From DASYKS01 sp035995205 (GTDB taxonomy: Bacteria; Acidobacteriota; Thermoanaerobaculia; Multivoradales; UBA5704), in assembly GCA_035995205.1 (NCBI GenBank), contig DASYKS010000023.1, positions 1 through 64,000 on the forward strand: a DNA stretch of 64,000 bases, in the 5' to 3' direction. This document shows positions 36,337 through 44,732 of the stretch, piece after piece. Numbering within the stretch: the first letter of the stretch is position 1; every line of letters begins with the position of its first letter. Below the pieces are notes generated by a model, which was not told the DNA's origin, made no database searches, and saw nothing but the letters and a program-made list of their open reading frames with translations. The translations under genes were made by a program, and so were the position numbers.

Positions 36337-36624
36337 ATGAAGATAGAACCGCTCGCCTCGCTTCCTCATCCGGAGTGGCTGCGGATGCGCCATGCGCTCT
36401 GGCCCGAGGGTGGGGAGGCCGAACATCTCGCGGAGATGGAAGGGTTCCTCAAGGACCCGGAACGCTACGCCCAGTTCCTCGCCGTCGCCGAGTCCGGCAC
36501 CGCTTCGGGCTTCGTCGAGGCCTCTCTGCGCACGGACTACGTCAACGGAACTGAATCGAGCCCCGTCGCTTTCCTGGAGGGTTTGTACGTCGAACCCGCC
36601 GTGGATCGAACCTCCCGAACCTAG
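36337..36624 (+). pseudogene. Truncated GNAT acetyltransferase (AAC(6')-like), C-terminal half missing
   Basis: The 95-residue frame begins like aminoglycoside 6'-N-acetyltransferases and related GNATs (ASLPHPEWLRMRHALWPE, then FLAVAESGTASGFVEASLR, then AFLEGLYVEPAVDR). It stops just before the acetyl-CoA pyrophosphate-binding R/Q-x-x-G-x-G/A motif and the C-terminal strands, so about 50 residues are missing. The following bases (to 36690) carry no continuation in any frame that I can recognise. It is therefore broken or a 3' deletion, and inactive unless completed in trans. Confidence 0.65.
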
Positions 36625-36690
36625 CAGGCCGAGCGACAGACCGACGCAGGGGGCGCAGAGGGATGAGCAAGAGTCTTAGAGATTCTTGGG

Positions 36691-37017
36691 TCAGACCGTT
36701 CCAACTTGGCAGATCTGACCTGCGAGGACGAACTCGAGAACCTCTCGAGTCGCTGGGACCAACGGCAAGAGGTCTTCGATCTTCGTGGAGTACGCCCGGA
36801 GCACCACGATGCCCAGTTGAAAAGTTGTGGCCGGCTGCTGATAGGAGAGATTCTTATCCGCGGTAAGGAAGACGTCGAACTCGACCTCGGCGAGCCGGAG
36901 CAGCTTGCCGTTCTTGACCCCGGCCCACCCTACCTCTTGGACCGTGCGAACATCGAACCCCGAGAGTTCCCGCGCAAGCAGCCGCGGTAAGTTTTCGTCG
37001 AGAAGGACGCGCTTCAC
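36691..37017 (-). CDS. DUF5615 PIN-like protein, probable toxin of a TA pair
   Basis: A 108-residue protein of the Mut7-C/DUF5615 PIN-like family, paired in many genomes with DUF433 proteins. The opening VLLDENLPRLLARELSG, then VRTVQEVGWAGVKNGKLLRLA and VFLTADKNLSYQQ carry the conserved Asp residues of a PIN nuclease site (LLDENL, LTADKN). By analogy it is a ribonuclease-like toxin or its inactive relative; activity is not shown for most members. It starts within the DUF433 stop (ATGA, 37014-37017), so the two are translationally coupled. Confidence 0.85.
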   Translation of the reverse strand: MKRVLLDENLPRLLARELSGFDVRTVQEVGWAGVKNGKLLRLAEVEFDVFLTADKNLSYQQPATTFQLGIVVLRAYSTKIEDLLPLVPATREVLEFVLAGQICQVGTV

Positions 37018-37253
37018 GCGACGCGAGCCAAAAGCGCCCGCGTCGCCTGCTCAAGGAACGAGTTGACCTGCGCTTGGCGGACGCTAGGGAAATTGTCCAG
37101 GAACTCGTCGACGCTGTAGCCACCCTCCAGATAATCGACGAGCGTTTGAACCGGCACTCGGGTGCCTACGAAGACGGGAGTTCCTCCCAGGATCTCGGAA
37201 TCCGAGTGGACGACGCTGCCATCAGCAAGGGCGATCGGGCGAGTTTCAAGCAT
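37014..37253 (-). CDS. DUF433 protein, probable antitoxin
   Basis: A 79-residue DUF433 protein with a winged-helix-like fold: EILGGTPVFVGTRVPVQTLVDYLEGG, then SVDEFLDNFPSVRQAQVNSFLE. These small proteins accompany DUF5615 PIN-like proteins and act as presumed antitoxins and autorepressors. ATG 37253 has GGAGG five bases upstream, which decides against the in-frame TTG at 37265. The four-base overlap with the next gene supports a bicistronic toxin-antitoxin unit. Confidence 0.85.
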   Translation of the reverse strand: MLETRPIALADGSVVHSDSEILGGTPVFVGTRVPVQTLVDYLEGGYSVDEFLDNFPSVRQAQVNSFLEQATRALLARVA

Positions 37254-37394
37254 AAGCACCTCCAAAGGCCGACTGTTACTCTACTACTCCCAACGCTCCA
37301 ACGAGTTGGGAGCGTCCGCTCCGACTCCGCTCCGAAAGATCGACCTCGGCGGGTTGGTTTGGATCACCCAAACTACGTTCGCGACCTCAATAGC

Positions 37395-37623
37395 CTAGAG
37401 GATGATCGCCGTGTCTTCGGGCATCCTGTCGGTGTAGAGCATCGCGAAACGTTGGGGCCGGAGCTCGACGGCTTTGCGATAAACCTCGTCACGATCCTGG
37501 CTGTGCCAGAGAACCTGGCCGCTCTGGACCTCCAAGGCGTCGTCGGTCTGGGGGGTCTCCGATGAAGACCCACTCGGAATCGAACTCTGTCTCGATCTGG
37601 GCAAGAGTCATGGCGGTATCCAT
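37395..37623 (-). pseudogene. Small conserved protein gene interrupted by a frameshift
   Basis: From ATG 37623 (AGGAGGAAG upstream) the frame reads MDTAMTLAQIETEFDSEWV, then FIGDP, and after a run of six C on the coding strand it drifts into Arg/Gly/Pro-rich nonsense and stops. In the -1 frame the continuation is QTDDALEVQSGQVLWHSQDR and EVYRKAVELRPQRFAMLYTD, ending EDTAIIL at 37395. Removing one C from the run (37550-37555) joins both into a sensible ~75-residue protein. I recognise it only as a small conserved family of unknown function. Either a real mutation or a homopolymer sequencing error. Confidence 0.65.
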
Positions 37624-37728
37624 CTGTGCTTCCTCCGCCTCCTATTGTAAGCCGAGGCGAAAGACCAAGGCCCGGGCCCGACAGGATTGCCGAGACCCGG
37701 GCCTCCCTCCTCGCGCGGGGAGATGGGT

Positions 37729-39771
37729 TCAGTGCTCGTCGAAGGCGCGGAGCGCGCTTGCGAGGAAGCGGTCTTGTTGCGCGCGGTCGATGACTCCGGC
37801 GCGATGGAGATCGCGGACGGCGTTGTTGACGCAGGCTCTGTAGAGACCGCGGGTTTGGCCTGAGTCGAAGCTGCAGGGGATCTCGGGGAAGCGGACCTTC
37901 TCTCCGGCGGCCACACCGTAGAGGCGGTTCTTCACCCGGCCGGGCCAGACGACTTCGACGGTGCCTGAGGCTATGTCGCCGATGCCGAAGTGGGCGGTGA
38001 GCGCGTCTTGCGAGGCCAGGCTCGATCCGCCGAGGACCGGCTGGGTGGCTTTGCGCCCACCGTCCGGAGTGAACGAAACGATCGCGCCGATGCCGTCGCG
38101 GTTCACCTTGCCTTGCTCGGTGAGACCGATCGAGCCGAGGACGTCCACGTCCACGCCTTTGCGGCCGTTGCCGCCCTGGTTCAGCTCGACCGCGAGGGTG
38201 CCGTTGTCCATCACGTGACCGCTCCAGCGCGCTTCGTCGCCGTTGCCGGTGAGCGACCAGACCGGGGCGTAGCCCGCGATACCGTCCAGGTAGCTGTCGT
38301 AACTGAACGGATAGAGCACTTTCGGCAGGGCCGCGGGGCGGTTGACGATCGAGACCGAGACGACGTCCTCGAAGCCGTTGCCGTCGAGATCGCCGATCGC
38401 GACACCGTGGTCGTTGCGACTGCTGTGCTCGGCGGCGAGCGGCAGGTCCGCCGAGAAGTGGGCGTTGCCGTCGTTGACCATGATCACGCCGGGGTTCGAT
38501 TCGTCGACGATCAACGACATGTCGAAGCCGCCTAAGCCCACGTAATCGAAGTCGCCGTCGTTGTCGTAGTCGAACGGCGAGATGCCCCAGCTCCAGCCGG
38601 AGGCGATCAGCGGGCCGACGCCCGGATCGCGGAACGTGCCGTCGCCGTTGTTCAGGTACCAGCGCTGGGTTTGATCGCCCAGCGTGTAGGGGACGCCGAG
38701 AAACCGCTCGATGTAATCGCCGATATTCGAAACCGCGAGGTCGAGCGTCCCGTCGCCGTCGTAGTCGGCGATCGCAAAGCCCATGTTGCTCTCCGGCTTG
38801 GCAAACGCGGTCTCGATGGTGACGTCGGTGAAGTGGGCATGGCCGTCATTTTTAAAGGTGCGGATGAATCCGCGATCGATGCCGCCGTAGCGGGCGGGCG
38901 GCATCGCGCCCTGGTCGTTGGCGACGAAGATGTCGTCGTCGCCGTCGGCGTCATAGTCGAACAGAGCCACGGCCCAGGAAATGTCGTTCCTCGCGCCCTG
39001 GATGCCGGAGCTCGCCGAAGCGTCGCGGAAGCGCCGCCCGCCGCGGTTCATGAACAGCTGGTTCGGCTGGTTGAGCGCGAACGGCTCGACCATGATCGCC
39101 ATCTTGGTCGCCCAGTCGAACGTGTTGCTGACGAACAGGTCGAGCCGGCCGTCGCGGTCGAAGTCGCTCATCGCGCAGGACGAATGGCTGAGGTTGCCGC
39201 CGCCCGCTCCCGCTCGGGACGTGATGTCCACATAGGCGCCGTTGCGATATTCGAGCAGGCGATTCGGCATTCCGGCGCCCAGTACGTAGAGATCCTGGTC
39301 GCCGTCGTTGTCGATATCGCCGAAGCAGACCCCGGTCGAATCCTGATCGATCAAACCGGCGTTTACCTGCCGCGCCACATCGCGGAAGCGCATTTGGCCG
39401 GTCTCTCGCAATTGGTTCGAGAGCAGGCTGTTGGCGTGGCCGGGGCCGTTGGTGGCGTAGATGTCGAGATCGCCGTCATGGTCGAAGTCGAGTAGGGCGA
39501 CGCCCGGCGCGCCGCGCTCCTTGATCGGTCCGAGCAGGACGTCGAATTTGTTCGTGGTGCCGCGTTGACGGATCGCTTCCGCGGTCGCGTTGTCGGCCGA
39601 AGGGGTGCGGCGGTAGGTGATGCCATGATCGACGTCCGCAATGTCGCGGAAGGTCACCCCTTGGGCGAACGCGTTCGTACCGAGCGCGAGAAGCCCTGCG
39701 AAAGCAAATGATGTGAGGGGGGTGCGACGGCGCGCAGCGGGACTTTGATTCGGGCGCTCAACCGAAGACAT
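37729..39771 (-). CDS. Exported VCBS/FG-GAP repeat protein with UnbV-ASPIC C-terminal domain
   Basis: A 680-residue secreted protein: signal peptide (LTSFAFAGLLALGTNAFAQG), then many FG-GAP/VCBS repeats with calcium-binding cores such as DFDHDGDLDIYAT, DIDNDGDQDLYVL, DFDRDGRLDLFVS, DYDADGDDDIFVA and DYDGDGTLDLAVS, forming a beta-propeller. It ends with an ASPIC/UnbV domain (LASQDALTAHFGIGDIASGTVEVVWPG divided across residues ~600-630). Such proteins are extracellular or envelope-associated; the ligand is unknown. ATG 39771 has GGGAGG five bases upstream, preferred to the longer frame. A perfect palindrome lies in the leader region. Confidence 0.88.
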   Translation of the reverse strand: MSSVERPNQSPAARRRTPLTSFAFAGLLALGTNAFAQGVTFRDIADVDHGITYRRTPSADNATAEAIRQRGTTNKFDVLLGPIKERGAPGVALLDFDHDGDLDIYATNGPGHANSLLSNQLRETGQMRFRDVARQVNAGLIDQDSTGVCFGDIDNDGDQDLYVLGAGMPNRLLEYRNGAYVDITSRAGAGGGNLSHSSCAMSDFDRDGRLDLFVSNTFDWATKMAIMVEPFALNQPNQLFMNRGGRRFRDASASSGIQGARNDISWAVALFDYDADGDDDIFVANDQGAMPPARYGGIDRGFIRTFKNDGHAHFTDVTIETAFAKPESNMGFAIADYDGDGTLDLAVSNIGDYIERFLGVPYTLGDQTQRWYLNNGDGTFRDPGVGPLIASGWSWGISPFDYDNDGDFDYVGLGGFDMSLIVDESNPGVIMVNDGNAHFSADLPLAAEHSSRNDHGVAIGDLDGNGFEDVVSVSIVNRPAALPKVLYPFSYDSYLDGIAGYAPVWSLTGNGDEARWSGHVMDNGTLAVELNQGGNGRKGVDVDVLGSIGLTEQGKVNRDGIGAIVSFTPDGGRKATQPVLGGSSLASQDALTAHFGIGDIASGTVEVVWPGRVKNRLYGVAAGEKVRFPEIPCSFDSGQTRGLYRACVNNAVRDLHRAGVIDRAQQDRFLASALRAFDEH

Positions 39772-39795
39772 ATAAACCTCCCAGGACATGAGAGT

Positions 39796-39812
39796 CGAGC
39801 GAAATTCGCTCG
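39796..39812. promoter_or_regulatory. Perfect 17-bp palindrome in the leader of the VCBS gene
   Basis: CGAGCGAA-A-TTCGCTCG is an exact inverted repeat with a one-base centre, 25-41 bases upstream of the ATG. It could be an operator for a dimeric regulator or an RNA hairpin near the ribosome site. There is no direct evidence for either. Confidence 0.4.
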
Positions 39813-39918
39813 TATCTATCAATCACTGGTACGCCAGACCGCCCGAGCGTGGCAAGTTCTTGCAAAGATCTTTGGAGGAACTCGAATCGCGGAAAGAAAC
39901 GGGGACGAACGGGCGCGG

Positions 39919-40326
39919 TTACGCGGGCTCTTCGAGCTCTTCGGGTTCGACGCCGTCGACGATCCAAGCGATCGCGGCGGGCTCCCAATCGGGAAGCGTC
40001 GCGGCGTTGAAATTGCGTATGAGAGGCGCGATGCCGGTCTCTTTGACCATCCGTCGCACCTGCAATGCGGCGATCGCGCTGTGGAGGATCAACGACTGGC
40101 GGCCCATGCCGGCATCGCGACAGATCAGGATCGTCTGCTTGATCAGCTCTTGCGCCTCGGCGGTGAACGAGCGGGTTTTGCGCAGGTCGATCAGCATGCC
40201 GAAGCCGCCTTCGCGCGGACGGATGATCCGGCGCAGGTTGGCCTGGAGCTGGCCCGCGTTCTCGCTCTCGACCTTGCTGTCGAAGGTCACGCGATAACCG
40301 TAGGTAGTGACTTCGACGTGGGCCAT
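39919..40326 (-). CDS. STAS-like (SpoIIAA-type) small protein
   Basis: A 135-residue soluble protein. The pattern GYRVTFDSKVESENAGQLQA, then GFGMLIDLRKTRSFTAEAQELIKQTI, fits a STAS/SpoIIAA-like alpha-beta fold, with the FGMLIDLR strand followed by a helix as in anti-sigma antagonists. No conserved phosphorylatable Ser is evident at the usual DxSx site (the strand reads DLRKTRS). The function is unassigned; regulatory binding is the best guess. It lies between the VCBS and FadL genes on the same strand, separated from fadL by a strong hairpin. Confidence 0.6.
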   Translation of the reverse strand: MAHVEVTTYGYRVTFDSKVESENAGQLQANLRRIIRPREGGFGMLIDLRKTRSFTAEAQELIKQTILICRDAGMGRQSLILHSAIAALQVRRMVKETGIAPLIRNFNAATLPDWEPAAIAWIVDGVEPEELEEPA

Positions 40327-40390
40327 GAACCTCGGGTCGAACGGGGCGCGGGGGCGCCCCGATGGGAACGGCGTTAGTTCGCTAGGTTCG

Positions 40391-40419
40391 GCGTCGACCG
40401 GCAGCCGGCCGGTCGACGC
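40391..40419 (-). terminator. Strong hairpin between the FadL and STAS-like genes
   Basis: An 11-bp perfect stem (GCGTCGACCGG / CCGGTCGACGC) with a 7-base loop lies 30 bases after the FadL stop. No T-run follows on the minus strand, so it is either a weak or Rho-assisted terminator or an mRNA-stabilising hairpin. Confidence 0.4.
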
Positions 40420-40448
40420 ATCGCACGCTTGTTCGATTCCGCGGGTAC

Positions 40449-41816
40449 CTAGTCCAGATGGAACGAGACGGTGAGAACGATGGATTCGAGCGCGATCTCC
40501 TGCTGGACGCTGGCGCCGGGGACCGGTCCGGCGAGCGAGAACAGCGGGCCGCTCGCCTCGTTCTTGAAGGCACGATAATAAGCCAGATCGAGGCGCATGG
40601 CCTGGGTGGCCTGAAAACCGAAGCCGGCCGTGGCGTGATCCTCGAAGATACCCGGGGCGAACAGGCTGAAGAAAGTCTGCGAGTCCGGGATCGGGTTCTC
40701 GGCCTTGTTGTAGCCGCCGCGCAGGGTGAGCTTAGGAGTCGCGGCGAACTGGAGCCCCAAGGCGAAGACGTCGATGTCCTCCCAGCCCGGACCGCGGATC
40801 GCGCCGGTCGCCGGGTTGATGCCGGAGTCGCCGAAGCCGGGGGTGGAGGAGTAGAAGATCCGTTTCGCGTCGAGCGCCAGCCCAAGCTTGGGAGACGGCG
40901 TCCAGGCGAGCCCGACCGCGGCCACGGCCGGCGCGCCGAGCTCGAACTTGATCTTCCGCGCGGTGCCGAAGGTCGGCAGGTTGGGGTTCGCGACCGTCGA
41001 GTTCCACTCGAAGTCCTCGAATTTCGTCTCCGAGGTGTACGAACCGCCGACGGCAAACTGCGGCGTCGCCTGGAAATGAACGCCCACCGTGATGCCGTGG
41101 CCCATCGCGCTGTCGGAATCGAGGCGCGGGAAGAAGCAGACCGGTCCGCCCGGGCTGGGCGAACAGTCCGGGGCGGCGAAACCGGCCGGATCGCCGGCCA
41201 GGACGGCGCGGGCGAGGTTCAGCGAGGCGCCGAGCGACAGACGGTCGTTCACCCGGTAAGCCACCGCGAACGGGATCTTCATGTACTGGTAGCTCGAATA
41301 GAGCCGGCCGAAGCCTTGCGGCTGCGGCGCAAAGATCGGGTTGGTCGAATCCTGCGGGTAGTCGACGCTGAATCCGGCCAGACCGAGGAAGCCCATGCCG
41401 TAGGCGAGGCGGCTGTCCTGCTTGTGGCGGGTCCAGCCGAACGCGGGGACCGAGGCGTCGTCCCCCTCGTCCTCGGTGCGGCCGGAGAACGGTCCGACGC
41501 GGCTCTCGACCGCGTTGTCCTGGCCGACGTTCTCCAGGCTGAACTGGAACTGATAGCCGTCCAGTCGCGCGAGCAACGCCGGGTTCAAGTTGAGGGCGCC
41601 GAGGGCGTCGTTGGGAAATGCCACGCCCGCGCCGCCGAGGGCGTCATTGACCGCTCCGACGCCGTGCAGGAAGTGACCGTTGCCCGCCGCGGCCGGCGGA
41701 GGGGTCGCCGCGGTGACCCAAGCGACCAAGGCGGCCGCCGAGAGCAGACGCGAGGTGCGGGAAGGTAGGATTCGTGAGGCGGGACGACGAGGGGCTCCGA
41801 GACAACTTCCGGGCAT
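40449..41816 (-). CDS. OmpP1/FadL family outer-membrane protein
   Basis: A 455-residue outer-membrane beta-barrel. The signal peptide (SAAALVAWVTAATPPPAAAG) is followed by the FadL plug-region hallmark GNGHFLHGVGAVNDALGGAG and ALGALNLNPALLARLDG (the NPA motif), then alternating amphipathic strands, and it ends with an aromatic-type terminal strand VLTVSFHLD. Members carry long-chain fatty acids or other hydrophobic compounds across the outer membrane. Its presence is direct evidence for a diderm host. The start has GGAGGAG just upstream. Divergent from the chemosensory operon. Confidence 0.9.
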   Translation of the reverse strand: MPGSCLGAPRRPASRILPSRTSRLLSAAALVAWVTAATPPPAAAGNGHFLHGVGAVNDALGGAGVAFPNDALGALNLNPALLARLDGYQFQFSLENVGQDNAVESRVGPFSGRTEDEGDDASVPAFGWTRHKQDSRLAYGMGFLGLAGFSVDYPQDSTNPIFAPQPQGFGRLYSSYQYMKIPFAVAYRVNDRLSLGASLNLARAVLAGDPAGFAAPDCSPSPGGPVCFFPRLDSDSAMGHGITVGVHFQATPQFAVGGSYTSETKFEDFEWNSTVANPNLPTFGTARKIKFELGAPAVAAVGLAWTPSPKLGLALDAKRIFYSSTPGFGDSGINPATGAIRGPGWEDIDVFALGLQFAATPKLTLRGGYNKAENPIPDSQTFFSLFAPGIFEDHATAGFGFQATQAMRLDLAYYRAFKNEASGPLFSLAGPVPGASVQQEIALESIVLTVSFHLD

Positions 41817-41938
41817 ATCTCCTCCGCGAGATCTTAAAAGTCCATCAAGGATCGAAAGAAAGGCACCGCCTGGGCGGCGCTCCTCCAGGGTTGAGCATTT
41901 CGCTCGCTTCCCACTTGCGTTCGTTTGGGACGCGCGAA

Positions 41939-41965
41939 ACTATAACGGCACATCGGTTGGGTCAA
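41939..41965 (-). promoter_or_regulatory. Candidate sigma-70-like promoter for the FadL gene
   Basis: On the minus strand TTGACC (41965-41960) and TATAGT (41944-41939) are separated by 15 bases, in the otherwise featureless 268-bp gap between the divergent fadL-like and MCP genes. The spacer is shorter than ideal, so confidence is low. Confidence 0.35.
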
Positions 41966-42084
41966 GACGACAACACTGAGCGCAAAGCGGCTCCGATTCG
42001 GTGTGTGGTGACACCATAGAGAGTGCGTCCCACTCGATTTTGCGAGCCGTGCCGGATTGCGCGCGGTCCGGCCTTGGCGGAGGA

Positions 42085-43800
42085 ATGACCGAAGAGGGGA
42101 TCGAAGAGGAGCTCCTATTGAACCAGACGCACCGCCGAGCCTCGTCGGAAACCGAAGCCGAGCCGCGAGCCGCCTTCGGGGCGTTCGCCCTGCTCGCGAG
42201 CGCGTCGGCCGCGGGCGTCGTCCTGTTGGCGATCGGGCTCGCCTTCGGCGCTTCGGCCTGGCCGTTGGCGGCGTTCACGCTGGTGGCCGGCGCGGCGCTC
42301 GCGCTCCTTGCCGGGCGCCGGGGCGTTTTCTCCCGCTCCGCGGCCGGCGTGGCAGGAGTCGCCGACCTCGGCTCGATTCCGGCCGAGCACGCCGCCGCGA
42401 GCGCGGCGCTCTCCGAGCTGCGGGCCGGCGACCTGGTTGCCGCCGCCGAAGCGCGGCCGGATCTGGCGCCGCGGGTGCGCGCGGCGATCGCGACCGCGGC
42501 GGACGGGCTCGCGACGCTCGCCGAGCAGCTGCGATCGGTCAACGGCGAAACCGCGACCGCGACGGACGGGGTGGTACGGATGACCGCAGAGCTCGCCTCG
42601 TCCTCGTCCGAGCTGTCGGCGTCGGTCACCGAGATCACCGCCGCGATGGAGGAGCTCGCGCGGACGGCGTCCGGCATCTCCGAGCGCGCGATCACCCAGG
42701 TCGAGCTGGCGACCCGGGTCGAGGCGCGCGGCGCCGCCGGCGAGGACGCCCTGGTCGAGGCGGTCGCCGGGGTGGCCGAGGTCGAGGCGCGGATCGCCGC
42801 GATCGCCGAGCGCACCGACGCCCTGGGAGCGCGCTCGAAAGAGATCTACCGGGTGCTCGACCTGATCGCCGAGATCGCGCAGGAGACCCACGTCCTGTCG
42901 TTGAACGCGGCGATCGAGGCCGCGGCGGCGGGGGTGGAAGGACGGCGGATCGCGGTGGTCGCCGAGGAGGTCCGCCGCCTCGCCAGCCGGTCGCGCGACT
43001 CGGTCGCCTCCGTGCGCGCCCTGCTCGACGAGTTTTCGGCCTCGATCCGGGGCACGGTGGTAGCCACCGAAGAGGGGGCCAAGGAGACCCGGCGGGTGCT
43101 CGGCTCCGCCGAGCGCGCCGCCGTGGCGGTCGCCGATCTGCGCGCGGTCGGCGGCGAAACCTCGGCGCGCGCGGGGAAGATCTCCGGCGCCACCCGCGAG
43201 CAGGACGCCGCGTCGGACGAGGTGGTGGCGACCTTGCGCGACGTCCTCTACGTGGTCGAGCGGACCTCCGCCGCTCTCGCCGGCCTGGATGCGACCCAAC
43301 GCCGGCTCGAACGACTGGTGCTCGGCGTCGAGCTGCTGGCGCAGGGGCTCCGGCGCGATTCGTCCACCTCGCTGGTGCATCTGGCGCAAGGGTGGGGAGA
43401 GCGGCTCGCCGGGCCCGACTCAACGGCCGAGGCCTATCAGCGCGCGCTCGACGAGCTCCTGGTCGAGGCGCCTTATCTCGACGATGCGTACCTGGTCGAC
43501 GCGAAGGGATATGCTCTCTTCCTCGGCTCGAGACGAAGGCCGGCCGACGCTCCGGCCGCGGCGGACGGCCGGGCGGCGGAAGGCCCCGAGCATGGCGATC
43601 GCGACCTCTCCGGCCGCCCCTGGTTCCGGGCCGTGGTGGCGCGCGGGCGGACCGTGCTGACCGCGCCCTACGTTTCGGTCAACGGCAGAACCTGCTTCAC
43701 GGTCGCCGTGCCGGCCTTCCAGCCGACCGGCGAGCTGCGGTCGGTGCTCGGCGTCGACGTCGACGTTCACAACTGGACGCGGATCGGCGCCCCGAGCTGA
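42085..43800 (+). CDS. Methyl-accepting chemotaxis protein with C-terminal Cache-like domain (WspA-like role)
   Basis: A 571-residue MCP, first gene of a Wsp-like operon. Two adjacent N-terminal membrane helices (AGVVLLAIGLAFG and LAAFTLVAGAALALLAG) have almost no periplasmic loop. They are followed by a long helical signalling domain whose hairpin tip is EIAQETHVLSLNAAIEAAAAG. After the signalling domain, residues ~460-571 (YLDDAYLVDAKGYALFL, then GRPWFRAVVARGRTVLTAPY and VLGVDVDVHNW) resemble a Cache/PDC sensor. That domain is normally periplasmic and N-terminal, whereas here the topology puts it in the cytoplasm. ATG 42085 has GGCGGAGGA immediately upstream; a longer GTG start at 42001 is possible. 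Confidence 0.85.
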   Translation: MTEEGIEEELLLNQTHRRASSETEAEPRAAFGAFALLASASAAGVVLLAIGLAFGASAWPLAAFTLVAGAALALLAGRRGVFSRSAAGVAGVADLGSIPAEHAAASAALSELRAGDLVAAAEARPDLAPRVRAAIATAADGLATLAEQLRSVNGETATATDGVVRMTAELASSSSELSASVTEITAAMEELARTASGISERAITQVELATRVEARGAAGEDALVEAVAGVAEVEARIAAIAERTDALGARSKEIYRVLDLIAEIAQETHVLSLNAAIEAAAAGVEGRRIAVVAEEVRRLASRSRDSVASVRALLDEFSASIRGTVVATEEGAKETRRVLGSAERAAVAVADLRAVGGETSARAGKISGATREQDAASDEVVATLRDVLYVVERTSAALAGLDATQRRLERLVLGVELLAQGLRRDSSTSLVHLAQGWGERLAGPDSTAEAYQRALDELLVEAPYLDDAYLVDAKGYALFLGSRRRPADAPAAADGRAAEGPEHGDRDLSGRPWFRAVVARGRTVLTAPYVSVNGRTCFTVAVPAFQPTGELRSVLGVDVDVHNWTRIGAPS

Positions 43801-43863
43801 AGCGTGGACGGGTGCCGCAGTAGCGGGGTGGAGCGAAGGGGTAGCGAGAAAGACGAAACAAAG

Positions 43864-44307
43864 ATGGATGCATCCAAAGCCAACGAACCGCTCCCAAGTG
43901 AACGCTCCGGGCATCTGCTGGTACGGGTCGGCGAGCAGATCTGCGCGGTCCCCGTGGCGGCGGTGCGGCGGGTGGTCCGCGCGCTCACCGTCCATCCCCT
44001 GCCGGGAGCGCGCGCCGAGCTGGCCGGCCTCGCGGAGTTCGGCGGCGAGCCGCTGCCGGTGCTCGACCTCGGGCGCCTGATCGGCGCGCCGATCGGTCCC
44101 CACCCGCTGTTCCCGGTGACCGTGGTGGTCTGGTCGCGGACCGGCGAAGGCCGCGAGGCGATCGGCCTGGCCGCCGACGAGGCGCTCGAAGTCGTCGATC
44201 TCGCCGCGGCGTCGTGGCTGCCGGCGGCCGGTTTCCTGATCGGCGAAGCGCTGGTCGGCGACCAGGTGGTCCGCGTGCTCGATCCCGACCAGCTGGGGGC
44301 CGGGTAA
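43864..44307 (+). CDS. CheW-like coupling protein 1
   Basis: A 147-residue CheW-domain protein linking receptors to the CheA kinase. The domain shows LLVRVGEQICAVPVAAVRRVVR, the second subdomain GLAEFGGEPLPVLDLGRLIGAP, and GLAADEALEVVDL with a C-terminal VVRVLDPDQL. ATG 43864 is the plausible start, although its ribosome site is weak. Its TAA overlaps the next ATG (TAATG at 44305-44309), so the two CheW-type genes are coupled. In the Wsp system the equivalents are WspB and WspD. Confidence 0.82.
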   Translation: MDASKANEPLPSERSGHLLVRVGEQICAVPVAAVRRVVRALTVHPLPGARAELAGLAEFGGEPLPVLDLGRLIGAPIGPHPLFPVTVVVWSRTGEGREAIGLAADEALEVVDLAAASWLPAAGFLIGEALVGDQVVRVLDPDQLGAG

Positions 44308-44732
44308 TGGCTCCGGCAAGCCTCCTCGCTCCTTCGGGCGCCTACGGCAGCAGCCAGTCGCCGTGGGACTTGCCAGAGCCCTTACCGGGACAGGCGATGA
44401 TTCCGACCTCATTCCTTCTGTTCCACCGCGGCGGCGGGTTTTGGGGGATCGACAGCGGCCAGGTGATGCGCATCGGCCCCGGCGCTGAAAACCTTCGCGT
44501 CGAGCTGTCGCCCGGCGCGAATCCAACCGCGGCGAGACCGGTCGCACTCGCCGCCGACCGGGTGGAGGGCGTCGTCGCCGGCCTTGCCGTCAGGCCGATG
44601 TCCGCCGCGTTGCGTACCTTCTGGCCGGAAGCGGGATTCGGCGTCGCGGTCTATTCCGGCCGGCCGGTGATCCTGCTCGATCCGCTCCACCTTCCCCTTC
44701 CCCTGGTCGCCTCTGGAGGCCCCGATGCCTGA
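44307..44732 (+). CDS. CheW-like coupling protein 2, N-terminus formed by a dispersed repeat
   Basis: A 141-residue frame. The CheW-like part starts only at ~31 (MIPTSFLLFHRGGGFWGIDSGQ), with VALAADRVEGVVAGLAVRP and GRPVILLDPLHLPLP following. The first 30 codons are derived from a 42-bp dispersed repeat (44320-44361). ATG 44307 overlaps the previous stop as TAATG, while ATG 44397 would exclude the repeat. The domain is short and divergent from canonical CheW, so partner specificity is uncertain. It overlaps the start of the second MCP by eight bases. Confidence 0.7.
   Translation: MAPASLLAPSGAYGSSQSPWDLPEPLPGQAMIPTSFLLFHRGGGFWGIDSGQVMRIGPGAENLRVELSPGANPTAARPVALAADRVEGVVAGLAVRPMSAALRTFWPEAGFGVAVYSGRPVILLDPLHLPLPLVASGGPDA
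44320..44361. repeat. 42-bp dispersed repeat, copy 2 (start of the second CheW gene)
   Basis: It is 39/42 identical to 21399-21440 in the NRPS gene and in the same orientation. It lies between the coupled start codon (44307) and the first CheW residues, and reads through as PASLLAPSGAYGSSQS in the protein. Two copies 23 kb apart in unrelated genes mark it as a mobile or dispersed repeat family. Confidence 0.7.

Noticed and set aside
42057..43823. 588-codon frame overlapping the first MCP
   Set aside because: Arg/Gly-rich shift frame of the MCP coding sequence with no motif.
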